The notes beneath the pieces were generated by a model. It ran no database searches, was not told the origin of the DNA, and worked only from the letters and a program-made list of their open reading frames with translations. A stretch of DNA of 5,264 bases. Source: Spirochaetaceae bacterium. GTDB lineage: Bacteria; Spirochaetota; Spirochaetia; Treponematales; Treponemataceae. The stretch is taken from NCBI GenBank assembly GCA_031271875.1, contig JAISVD010000161.1, forward strand, positions 1 to 5,264, read 5' to 3'. Both the position numbers and the translations under genes were made by a program. Shown here piece by piece: positions 1-5,171 of the stretch (position 1 is the first letter of the stretch; the number at the start of each line of letters is the position of its first letter).

Positions 1-65
1 CTGTTCTGGGCAAACCCGCTGACCACAAAACTCGCTAAGGCAATAAAAAATATCAGTTTTTTCAC
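1..65 (-). CDS. Start of a secreted protein gene, probably a second FlaA-like protein (partial)
   Basis: Only the first 21 codons are present; the gene runs off the left edge. It starts with GTG (bases 65-63) and reads MKKLIFFIALASFVVSGFAQ, a textbook signal peptide: a Lys-Lys n-region, a hydrophobic core, and a likely cut after GFA. An AGGGGG ribosome site lies at 78-73, seven bases before the GTG. The start overlaps the TGA stop of the upstream FlaA gene (GTGA), so the two are probably one transcript with coupled translation. Tandem flaA-type genes are known in spirochaetes (for example Leptospira), so a second sheath protein is the natural guess. That is inferred from context; no mature-domain sequence is visible. 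A different exported protein is possible. Confidence 0.7.
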   Translation of the reverse strand, partial: MKKLIFFIALASFVVSGFAQN

Positions 66-799
66 TGTCCGGCCCCCTGGGTGGTATCCTCAAACTCGAA
101 AGCAGAAAACTCAAACCCATCATATACATTGGTAAAGGTATCTGTCAGTACCTTCATCTGGTCAAAATAAATGAGGAAGTCATCAACATACTCGCGGGGG
201 TCAGTGCGTATCCGCAGCCCCACAAGGGTCATATTCTGAGGACCTGAGAGAAGTCTGCTCTGCTGACGGATATAGGTCGGTATTTTTACAGAAAGGTTTT
301 TCCACCCTTCATGGTCTACGGGACCGAAATTCAGCGTATGAACGCGTCCGTCGCTGTCGCGGATAAGCATCTCCAGATGGTAACGGTACTTAGCGCCCCA
401 CACCCATATATCTATCTGCTGAATACGGCCGATAAGGGGAATCTCATACGGGGTAACCTCATTCGTACCCTTCTGCACCGGAATAATCTCTATCCAGTTA
501 TCACCTTTACGGTCAAACCTGGTACGCATTCCCAGAACCCTGTAGGTCTTGTCGGGATCGCTCTGAACCGCGCGCAGAGAGTTGGGCATCCCGTCAAAGT
601 ACTGAAGCTTGGGAAACCCCTCCGAAACAAATCTGCTTCCATAAGCATACCATGTCCAGTTCATGTCATCAGGCGTATCGAAATTGTCAATAGTAAGTGA
701 TTCATAACTCACTGTACCCTTGTTCTGCCCAAAGACGGGCATACAAAACAATACGAAAACGAGGACAAGGCAAACACCGATTAAACCGCCCTGTTTCAT
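62..799 (-). CDS. flaA: FlaA-family flagellar filament outer-layer (sheath) protein
   Basis: FlaA proteins are exported to the periplasm, where they coat the FlaB core of spirochaete periplasmic flagella. The 245-residue product has a signal peptide at residues 1-24 (MKQGG, then a Val/Leu/Phe-rich core, likely cut after VFG). The mature part carries family-typical segments: IDNFD near 37-41, a beta-rich stretch with IWVWGAKYRYHLEMLIRD at 131-148, GWKNLSVKIP at 165-174, and DDFLIYFDQMKVL near 206-218. The ATG at 799 is chosen because AAGGAG lies at 812-807 and the signal peptide follows directly. The longer frame opening with TTG at 853 would begin inside the promoter -10 box and lacks a ribosome site. 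It is the first gene of an apparent two-gene unit, overlapping the next at GTGA. It could be a FlaA1 or FlaA2 type; the sequence alone does not settle which. Confidence 0.88.
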   Translation of the reverse strand: MKQGGLIGVCLVLVFVLFCMPVFGQNKGTVSYESLTIDNFDTPDDMNWTWYAYGSRFVSEGFPKLQYFDGMPNSLRAVQSDPDKTYRVLGMRTRFDRKGDNWIEIIPVQKGTNEVTPYEIPLIGRIQQIDIWVWGAKYRYHLEMLIRDSDGRVHTLNFGPVDHEGWKNLSVKIPTYIRQQSRLLSGPQNMTLVGLRIRTDPREYVDDFLIYFDQMKVLTDTFTNVYDGFEFSAFEFEDTTQGAGQ

Positions 800-854
800 C
801 CAAAAACTCCTTTTCATCTTATGGGAAAAGTCTATTACTATAGTTCTCGACAAA

Positions 855-883
855 ATTATATTTATTTAATATATATTTGTCAA
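855..883 (-). promoter_or_regulatory. Perfect-consensus sigma70-type promoter for flaA
   Basis: On the minus strand, TTGACA (883-878) is followed by a 17-base spacer and TATAAT (860-855), an exact match to the housekeeping consensus with ideal spacing. Transcription would begin near 848, giving a leader of about 50 bases before the ATG at 799. The spacer is almost entirely A+T. GACAAA (850-855) and TTTGTC (876-881) form a short inverted repeat touching both hexamers, which might be an operator or chance in AT-rich DNA. No sigma28-like element was noticed here. Confidence 0.85.
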
Positions 884-896
884 ACTCTTTTTCACC

Positions 897-973
897 GGCA
901 CGATAGAAATATCGCCTGTTCCGATTCATTATCCAGTTTACACTGAATATGAAATAATGGCAAACCTTTTGCC
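897..973. other. Two small hairpins in the flaA/argR divergent region
   Basis: The gap between the divergent genes has no supportable ORF. It contains CGATA-GAAA-TATCG at 901-914, a 5-bp stem with a GNRA-type tetraloop and flanking GG/CC at 897-898 and 915-916. It also contains GGCAAA-CCT-TTTGCC at 959-973, a 6-bp stem followed by T-rich sequence. Both lie upstream of the recognised promoters in each direction. They may be protein-binding sites, or they may be chance pairings. Confidence 0.35.
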
Positions 974-1042
974 GATTATTTTCAGCTTATTTTTGGAAAA
1001 AGTATTTCCTTAATATATCCGCTGATTCATATATAATTCTCC

Positions 1043-1071
1043 TTGACAATAACAGAATCTTTATTCATATT
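1043..1071 (+). promoter_or_regulatory. Likely argR promoter
   Basis: TTGACA at 1043-1048 is a perfect -35 hexamer. Seventeen bases later CATATT (1066-1071) matches TATAAT at four of six positions. The start of transcription would be near 1078, about 36 bases before the GTG start of argR. A second possible -10, TATAAT at 1032-1037, lies upstream but has no good -35. The ARG-box-like palindrome sits in the spacer and overlaps the -10, as expected for repression by ArgR. Confidence 0.6.
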
Positions 1072-1090
1072 CAATACATAAATATTCTAT
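1052..1090 (+). promoter_or_regulatory. Tandem ARG-box-like operators overlapping the argR promoter
   Basis: The E. coli ARG box has the core TGAAT-N4-ATTCA, and operators usually hold two 18-bp boxes about 3 bp apart. Here the first box (1052-1069) has AGAAT-cttt-ATTCA, nine of ten core bases. Exactly 3 bp later a weaker box (1073-1090) has TACAT-aaat-ATTCT, seven of ten. The position over the promoter of an ArgR-family gene suggests autoregulation. The surrounding DNA is AT-rich, so chance matches are likelier than usual, above all for the second box. Confidence 0.5.
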
Positions 1091-1113
1091 ATTTTTGTTA
1101 TTGAAGGATTATT

Positions 1114-1587
1114 GTGAAGGAACGGTTAACGCGCCTGAAAGTGATACGGAAACTCATTAAAACCTACAGGGTCGAGTCCCAGGAGGCGCTGCTGGGGTAT
1201 CTCCAGAAGGAGGGGTTCGTCGTAACCCAGGCGACGCTTTCACGTGACCTGAAGCTGCTCAAGGTGGGAAAGATATCCGACGGCCACAACGGGTATGTGT
1301 ATACCCTTCCCGGCGATGACGAACGGCAGGAGTCGGAGCAGGCGGTGGCGCAGGATTTCCTGCGGGGATGTATTTCTATAGAATATTCGGGGAATATTGT
1401 GGTCATCAAGACCTGTTCGGGCCATACGGATGTGGTGGCCTGCGCCCTGGAAAGCCTTGCCATCGATGAAATCCTCGGTACCATCGCGGGACGGGACAAT
1501 TGTGTATTTGTCTGTCTGCGGGAAGGGGTGAGCGGGAAGGATTTTCTCAACATCCTCAAGATGAAAATTCCGGAACTGGATGAATAA
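1114..1587 (+). CDS. argR: ArgR-family arginine repressor with a divergent ligand pocket
   Basis: ArgR proteins are hexameric cytoplasmic regulators that bind ARG boxes when loaded with L-arginine and control arginine synthesis or breakdown. The 157-residue length is normal. Residues 1-70 form the winged-helix domain, with the recognition helix TQATLSRDLKLL (S43, R44 being the usual DNA contacts). Residues 80-157 form the oligomerisation and effector domain, with the hallmark GTIAG at 122-126. The GTG start follows GAAGGA at 1103-1108. The residues matching E. coli Q106, D113, D128 and D129 are D106, E113, R127 and D128, so three of four pocket positions differ from the usual Q/D/D/D. The fold and family are clear; response to arginine is uncertain. 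ARG-box-like sites lie over its own promoter. pgi follows 65 bases downstream on the same strand. Confidence 0.9.
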   Translation: MKERLTRLKVIRKLIKTYRVESQEALLGYLQKEGFVVTQATLSRDLKLLKVGKISDGHNGYVYTLPGDDERQESEQAVAQDFLRGCISIEYSGNIVVIKTCSGHTDVVACALESLAIDEILGTIAGRDNCVFVCLREGVSGKDFLNILKMKIPELDE

Positions 1588-1592
1588 ATATG

Positions 1593-1624
1593 CAGGAACG
1601 GAGGGATATTCTCCGGGGTTCCTG
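1593..1624 (+). other. Stem-loop between argR and pgi
   Basis: CAGGAAC (1593-1599) pairs with GTTCCTG (1618-1624). The stem continues with GGAG (1600-1603) against CTCC (1611-1614), leaving a GGG bulge (1615-1617) and a 7-base loop. It is followed by AAAAAT, not a U-tract, so it is not a standard intrinsic terminator. It may be an RNA-processing or stability element, or a leaky terminator that makes argR and pgi levels differ. Confidence 0.55.
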
Positions 1625-1652
1625 AAAAATCTTGATAGTAAGGATGGTATCC

Positions 1653-3224
1653 ATGCTCTCACACGAAAACCTCGATACGTTTGATTCTTTCAGAAAACTG
1701 CAATCCCTCAAGGGGATACGGACGGCAGATGGCAGCCTTACGGCGGAACGGGTGCAGGAGTGCTCCGTGCCTGCGGCGGCGGGGCTTGTGTATAATTACG
1801 CAGCAAAGGAAGTCAATCCCCGGCTGCTGAAGATACTGCAGGAGCTTGCCGACGAGGCTCAGCTGATCGGAAAATTCGAGGAGCTCTATAACGGCGAGGT
1901 GGTGAATACCGGGGAAAAGCGCAAAGTGCTTCACCATCTGACCAGGGGCCAGCTCGGGAAGGATGTGATATACGAGGGCAGGAACCTCCGCACGTTTTAC
2001 ACGGAACAGCAGAAGAAGATGGCGGATTTTGCCGAAAAGGTGCATTCAGGAAAAATACTTTCCTCGACAGGAAAGAAGTTTACAACCGTTGTCCAGATAG
2101 GCATAGGCGGTTCGGATCTGGGACCTCGGGCGATGTATCTGGCTCTGGAGCAGTGGGCCAGGAAGAACAATACTCTCAAAATGACGGCGCGGTTCATCTC
2201 CAATGTGGACCCCGATGATGCCGCAGGGGTGCTCTCTTCAGTAAACGCCGATGAGACCCTGTTCATCCTTGTATCGAAGAGCGGCACCACCCAGGAGACC
2301 CTGGCGAATGAGCTCTTTGTAAAAGCCTGGCTTGAGAAAAAGGGGCTTGATCCGTCGAAGCAGATGACGGCGGTCACCAGTGAAACCAGCCCTCTGGCGA
2401 ACAATCCGGGATATCTCGCTTCATTTTATATCGACGATTTTATCGGCGGGCGCTACTCCTCCACCTCGGCGGTGGGAGGGGCGGCGCTCTCTCTGGCATT
2501 CGGCCCTGGGGTGTTCGCGGATTTTCTCGCCGGAGCCCACGAAGCCGACAGGAGCGCCTGTGTTCAGGATATAAAGAAGAACCCGGCGCTGCTGGACGCG
2601 CTTATCGGTATATACGAGCGGAATGTTCAGGGGTATCCGGTGACGGCGATCCTCCCCTACAGCCAGGCTCTGAGCCGCTTTCCGGCGCACCTCCAGCAGG
2701 CGGATATGGAGTCCAACGGGAAACAGGTGAACCTCCGTGGAGAGCCGGTGAATTACGCGACCGGGCCGACGCTTTTCGGCGAACCCGGAACGAACGGACA
2801 GCACTCGTTTTACCAGCTCCTCCATCAGGGAACCGATACCATTCCGCTCCAGTTTATCGGCTTTACTGAGAACCAGAGCAGAGATGATGTGATAGTTGAC
2901 GGTTCCTCCAGCCAGAAGAAGCTCTGCGCCAACCTCTGCGCCCAGATAGTGGCTTTTGCTCTGGGGAAAAAAGACGACGATCCGAATAAAAACTTTCCCG
3001 GCGGACGGCCTTCAAGCCTGATATACGGAAAACAGCTTATCCCCCGGACGCTCGGCGCGCTTCTTGCCCATTATGAGAACAAGATTATGTTTCAGGGGTT
3101 TGCGTGGAACCTGAACAGTTTTGACCAGGAGGGAGTCCAGCTCGGCAAGGTGCTGACGAAAAAGGTTCTTGGCGGAGAGATGGATGGGGCGCTGAAAGCC
3201 TATGCGGATATCTTTGGGATATAG
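1653..3224 (+). CDS. pgi: Glucose-6-phosphate isomerase
   Basis: This cytoplasmic enzyme interconverts glucose 6-phosphate and fructose 6-phosphate in glycolysis and gluconeogenesis. With the ATG at 1653 the product is 523 residues, within the usual range. Two SIS-type sugar-binding halves are evident. Visible are IGIGGSDLGPRA (149-160), the phosphate-binding SKSGTTQET (208-216), GGRYSSTSAVGG (265-276, containing the conserved Arg267), MESNGK (352-357, catalytic Glu353), GTNGQHSFYQ (379-388, catalytic His384) and FDQEGVQLGK (490-499, catalytic Lys499). The second family signature normally reads GVE; here it is GVQ, while the lysine is kept. The 1653 start is preferred because AAGG at 1640-1643 lies nine bases upstream; it abuts the in-frame ATG at 1644, and the TTG at 1632 has no good ribosome site. 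It lies 65 bases after argR with no separate promoter seen. Confidence 0.96.
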   Translation: MLSHENLDTFDSFRKLQSLKGIRTADGSLTAERVQECSVPAAAGLVYNYAAKEVNPRLLKILQELADEAQLIGKFEELYNGEVVNTGEKRKVLHHLTRGQLGKDVIYEGRNLRTFYTEQQKKMADFAEKVHSGKILSSTGKKFTTVVQIGIGGSDLGPRAMYLALEQWARKNNTLKMTARFISNVDPDDAAGVLSSVNADETLFILVSKSGTTQETLANELFVKAWLEKKGLDPSKQMTAVTSETSPLANNPGYLASFYIDDFIGGRYSSTSAVGGAALSLAFGPGVFADFLAGAHEADRSACVQDIKKNPALLDALIGIYERNVQGYPVTAILPYSQALSRFPAHLQQADMESNGKQVNLRGEPVNYATGPTLFGEPGTNGQHSFYQLLHQGTDTIPLQFIGFTENQSRDDVIVDGSSSQKKLCANLCAQIVAFALGKKDDDPNKNFPGGRPSSLIYGKQLIPRTLGALLAHYENKIMFQGFAWNLNSFDQEGVQLGKVLTKKVLGGEMDGALKAYADIFGI

Positions 3225-3238
3225 AACGGTCTGAAAAG

Positions 3239-3276
3239 GGCTGTCCAGGAAGGGTGAAAAATCAGCCCGGACAGCC
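3239..3276 (+). terminator. Stem-loop after pgi, possible terminator
   Basis: GGCTGTCC (3239-3246) and GGACAGCC (3269-3276) form a perfect 8-bp stem starting 14 bases after the pgi stop. GGG (3252-3254) and CCC (3266-3268) may extend pairing inside the loop. The downstream sequence is TGAAAAAAG rather than a T-run, so it is not a classical intrinsic terminator for pgi. A short T4 follows the stem on the minus strand. It marks the end of the GC-rich block. Confidence 0.5.
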
Positions 3277-3303
3277 TGAAAAAAGCATAAACTATCATAT
3301 ATA

Positions 3304-3309
3304 TATAAT
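3304..3309 (+). promoter_or_regulatory. Tentative -10 box for the nuclease gene
   Basis: TATAAT at 3304-3309 is an exact -10 hexamer 43 bases before the ATG at 3353. No -35 match is visible at the right distance, and the area is a run of alternating A and T in which such a hexamer is easily found by chance. The base-composition change from pgi to the nuclease gene suggests a separate transcript. Confidence 0.25.
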
Positions 3310-3352
3310 TGGATGATTGAATTGTTAGATATTTTATTTTTGAGGTCGTTAT

Positions 3353-4312
3353 ATGAATGATGTTTTTCACTATCCACCAGATCTATTTCATTTAATTATG
3401 CAAACAATTCCTCTATTAAATAGGTCAAAAGATTCTGTTTTACTTTTCTTTAAAGGTGCAGGTGTTGATGAACGATTATATTCTGATATTTCAGAAAAAG
3501 TAAGACAAGATAAAAATAGTATTTCAAAATATGATATTTGTAGAAAAATATTAGAAAGAATCAATGAAAATAATGAAAAATATTTACGTGAACGAAGAGA
3601 AATAATAAAAAGAATTACTGAATTTGAAGCATTTTCCTCATGCTGGGAAAATGATCAGCTCAAAGCAAAGGGATTAGTCGCTGAAATTCGAAATGTGGTC
3701 AATGTAAAAGATTCATTTACACGAATGAAGCAAGAAAAAGATAAAGAAAAAGAGGGACAAAAAAAAGAATTTGAAAAGAAAATGAAAGAACTGCAAGAAC
3801 GAAAAGATAATATTGAAAAATTAAAAAAAGAACTCTTCGCGCTTTTTTTAGAAACTAATTTCCAAAAACGAGGGAAACAATTGGAAAAAGTTTTAAATAA
3901 TTATTTTCAAATTCATGAGATACTGATTAAAGAAGACTTTAAAAGAGTAGGTGAAATAGGAGACGGAATAATTGAACAGATTGACGGAATAATAGAAATT
4001 GATAATCAGATATTCCTTGTTGAGATGAAATGGAAAAAAAATTCAATTGGAAGTGATGATATTTATGCACATTTAGGCAGAATTTATCATAGAGCTAATG
4101 CACATGGTTTTTTTATTTCAGCTTCTGGTTATGCACCATCTGCTATGACTGCGTCTAAGGAAGCTTTAGCTAAAAATGCTCTATTAGTTCTTTTTGATCT
4201 TGAAGAATTTGTAAAAATTATTGAGAAAGAAATTGATTTTAAAGAATATTCTAAAAACAAGATTCAGGCAGCCATAATAGATAAAGAACCATATAAAAAA
4301 TTGCTGGAATAA
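3353..4312 (+). CDS. Mrr-like PD-(D/E)XK restriction endonuclease family protein
   Basis: Mrr-type nucleases cut foreign or modified DNA and often act as stand-alone type IV restriction or effector proteins. The 319-residue product has three parts. Residues 1-122 form a helical N-terminal region of unknown function, including FFKGAGV (32-38), RREIIKRITEFE (81-92), LKAKGLVAEIR (103-113) and VNVKDSFTRM (116-125). Residues 126-165 are a Lys/Glu-rich coiled coil. Residues 170-290 are the nuclease domain: RGKQLE with Glu178, IDGI with Asp211, VEMKW with Glu224 and Lys226, then HGFFISASGY (251-260) as in Mrr proteins. All expected catalytic acids and the lysine are present, so it looks active. GAGGT at 3342-3346 supports the ATG. 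The gene is far more AT-rich than its neighbours and uses many AGA and AAA codons, suggesting transfer. No methylase or helicase partner is visible. I recall the N-terminal region from similar proteins annotated only as restriction endonucleases. Confidence 0.85.
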   Translation: MNDVFHYPPDLFHLIMQTIPLLNRSKDSVLLFFKGAGVDERLYSDISEKVRQDKNSISKYDICRKILERINENNEKYLRERREIIKRITEFEAFSSCWENDQLKAKGLVAEIRNVVNVKDSFTRMKQEKDKEKEGQKKEFEKKMKELQERKDNIEKLKKELFALFLETNFQKRGKQLEKVLNNYFQIHEILIKEDFKRVGEIGDGIIEQIDGIIEIDNQIFLVEMKWKKNSIGSDDIYAHLGRIYHRANAHGFFISASGYAPSAMTASKEALAKNALLVLFDLEEFVKIIEKEIDFKEYSKNKIQAAIIDKEPYKKLLE

Positions 4313-4370
4313 CATCTAATACGAGGCTTCTTTTGGATCTTGATCTCAGCTTACGCTTTCCACACCTCCG

Positions 4371-4458
4371 TCAAACGAAGATTTTTTTTTACCATGATGG
4401 TGGAGTTACTTTCTACATCCGTGTAGAAAGTAATAGGACAACCGCTTCTCTCGTTTGA
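4371..4458. repeat. Nested palindromic structure downstream of the nuclease gene
   Basis: Outer arms TCAAACGA (4371-4378) and TCGTTTGA (4451-4458) enclose two smaller palindromes. ACCAT-G-ATGGT lies at 4391-4401. A perfect 12-bp hairpin, TTACTTTCTACA (4406-4417) and TGTAGAAAGTAA (4422-4433), has loop TCCG. A nine-T run (4382-4390) lies between the left outer arm and the inner palindromes, with no clear stem directly before it. The segment sits between convergent genes, so it may terminate transcription in both directions or be a dispersed palindromic repeat. Confidence 0.6.
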
Positions 4459-4471
4459 ATATATCGAAGAC

Positions 4472-4498
4472 ATTTCAAAACTTTCCAAGTTTTGAAAT
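4472..4498. repeat. Second perfect 12-bp hairpin between convergent genes
   Basis: ATTTCAAAACTT (4472-4483) and AAGTTTTGAAAT (4487-4498) are exact inverted repeats around the 3-base loop TCC. The hairpin lies 31 bases beyond the 3' end of the minus-strand membrane protein gene and 160 bases beyond the nuclease gene. No U-tract follows it on either strand. With the hairpin at 4406-4433 it makes two perfect 12-bp stems with TCC-type loops within 100 bases, which suggests a repeat family rather than chance. Confidence 0.65.
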
Positions 4499-4529
4499 TG
4501 CAACCATATAGCAGGGATTTTTTCCAGCG

Positions 4530-5012
4530 CTAAACTTCCTTGACGAATACGCTCAGAGCCTGTATTCCCAGTATGGTGACTGCGGTAACGATGGCTCCCG
4601 CAATAATCACACCGATAATGACCGCCGGCAGGGTTTTGCGTTTCCGGAGGCCCAAAACCCAGGCGCCCAAGGTGCCTGTCCAGGCGCCGGTGACCGGCAA
4701 AGGGACGGCCACAAACAGGGCCACCCCGAACCAGCCCCACCGTTCAACCCCCTTGTGGAGCTTGGCCCGGGCACGCTCGACAAAGCAGTCGAAAAAAGTT
4801 TCATACCATTTCATCAGCAGAAACAGCTTGTGAAAGGTTGAAAGGAATACCCAGCAGGCGGGGGCTACCAGGGCGTTTACCGCGGCGGCGAAGGGGTAGG
4901 CAAAATACCAGGGAATTCCATGGGCAACGGCAAAGGGGATACCTCCCCGGAGTTCGGAGATGGGGAGGAATGACAGCAGGGCGGTCCATAAATAGATTTC
5001 GATGGTTTCCAT
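4530..5012 (-). CDS. Small multi-drug export family membrane protein (PF06695 type)
   Basis: The family (COG2426/PF06695) consists of small polytopic inner-membrane proteins named as putative multi-drug exporters; the substrate is not established. The 160-residue product has hydrophobic segments near 6-30, 36-60, 93-122 and 127-157. It has two family-typical motifs in its halves, PISELRGGIPFA (17-28) and PLPVTGAWTG (104-113), separated by a cytoplasmic-looking, charged stretch (79-92). The paired motifs recall the re-entrant loops of DedA-like proteins, which have been proposed as relatives. The ATG at 5012 puts about 19 residues before ELRGG, as usual for the family. An in-frame ATG at 5048 would add 12 hydrophobic residues, and neither start has a clear ribosome site. 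It is convergent with the nuclease gene. Confidence 0.82.
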   Translation of the reverse strand: METIEIYLWTALLSFLPISELRGGIPFAVAHGIPWYFAYPFAAAVNALVAPACWVFLSTFHKLFLLMKWYETFFDCFVERARAKLHKGVERWGWFGVALFVAVPLPVTGAWTGTLGAWVLGLRKRKTLPAVIIGVIIAGAIVTAVTILGIQALSVFVKEV

Positions 5013-5157
5013 GGGTAAAAAGCATATCAGAAAAGCGGCGGCAGGCATAGGGGCGTATCAGGGCGGCTGCATTTTTTATCAAGCTCTGTCCCTGTTTTTC
5101 CGGTAAATCGATCAGCGTCCGATAGCTTCCCCGTTTTCCAGAGGAACACCAACGGTA

Positions 5158-5171
5158 ACGGACTAGTCCGT
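5158..5171. promoter_or_regulatory. 14-bp perfect palindrome upstream of the membrane protein gene
   Basis: ACGGACTAGTCCGT is perfectly symmetrical with no loop, and GG/CC pairs flank it at 5154-5155 and 5173-5174. It lies about 146 bases upstream of the ATG at 5012. Loop-free palindromes of this length suit a dimeric repressor operator better than an RNA hairpin. No convincing promoter was found nearby. The rest of 5049-5264 holds only a near-direct repeat (CCGGAGAA at 5207-5224) and no confident gene. Confidence 0.4.

Noticed and set aside
311..700. Plus-strand 129-codon open frame opposite flaA
   Set aside because: It lies wholly antisense to a recognisable gene, has no ribosome site of note and no recognisable domain; it is a coding shadow.
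800..853. N-terminal extension of the FlaA protein to a TTG at 853
   Set aside because: It would start within the -10 box of the promoter and upstream of the expected transcript start; the ATG at 799 has a good ribosome site and an immediate signal peptide.
1590..1625. Eleven-codon ORF (MQERRDILRGS) in the argR-pgi gap, possible leader peptide
   Set aside because: It has no ribosome site and coincides with the arms of the stem-loop, which explains the sequence better; there are no repeated regulatory codons.
1240..1662. Minus-strand frames opposite argR and pgi (also 1164-1559, 1659-2045, 1997-2404, 2421-2825)
   Set aside because: All are antisense to well-supported genes, rich in Arg/Ser/Pro, and without family motifs.
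3012..3377. Minus-strand 121-codon frame across the end of pgi and the gap
   Set aside because: It is mostly the complement of pgi, and its remaining part is low-complexity AT-rich sequence; no domain is seen.
4371..4390. T9 run at 4382-4390 as an intrinsic terminator of the nuclease gene
   Set aside because: No stable GC-rich stem directly precedes the T-run on the plus strand; only weak three- or four-pair options exist.
3283..4529. A transposon or insertion sequence carrying the nuclease gene
   Set aside because: No transposase, terminal inverted repeats flanking the whole segment, or target duplication could be seen; only the composition contrast supports transfer.
4351..4740. Minus-strand 129-codon frame across the palindromes and the membrane protein gene
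   Set aside because: It overlaps the PF06695-type gene in another frame and its tail only translates the palindromes.
4801..5082. Minus-strand 93-codon frame starting with TTG at 5082
   Set aside because: It overlaps most of the start of the membrane protein gene in a different frame, is Arg/Pro-rich and has no family features.
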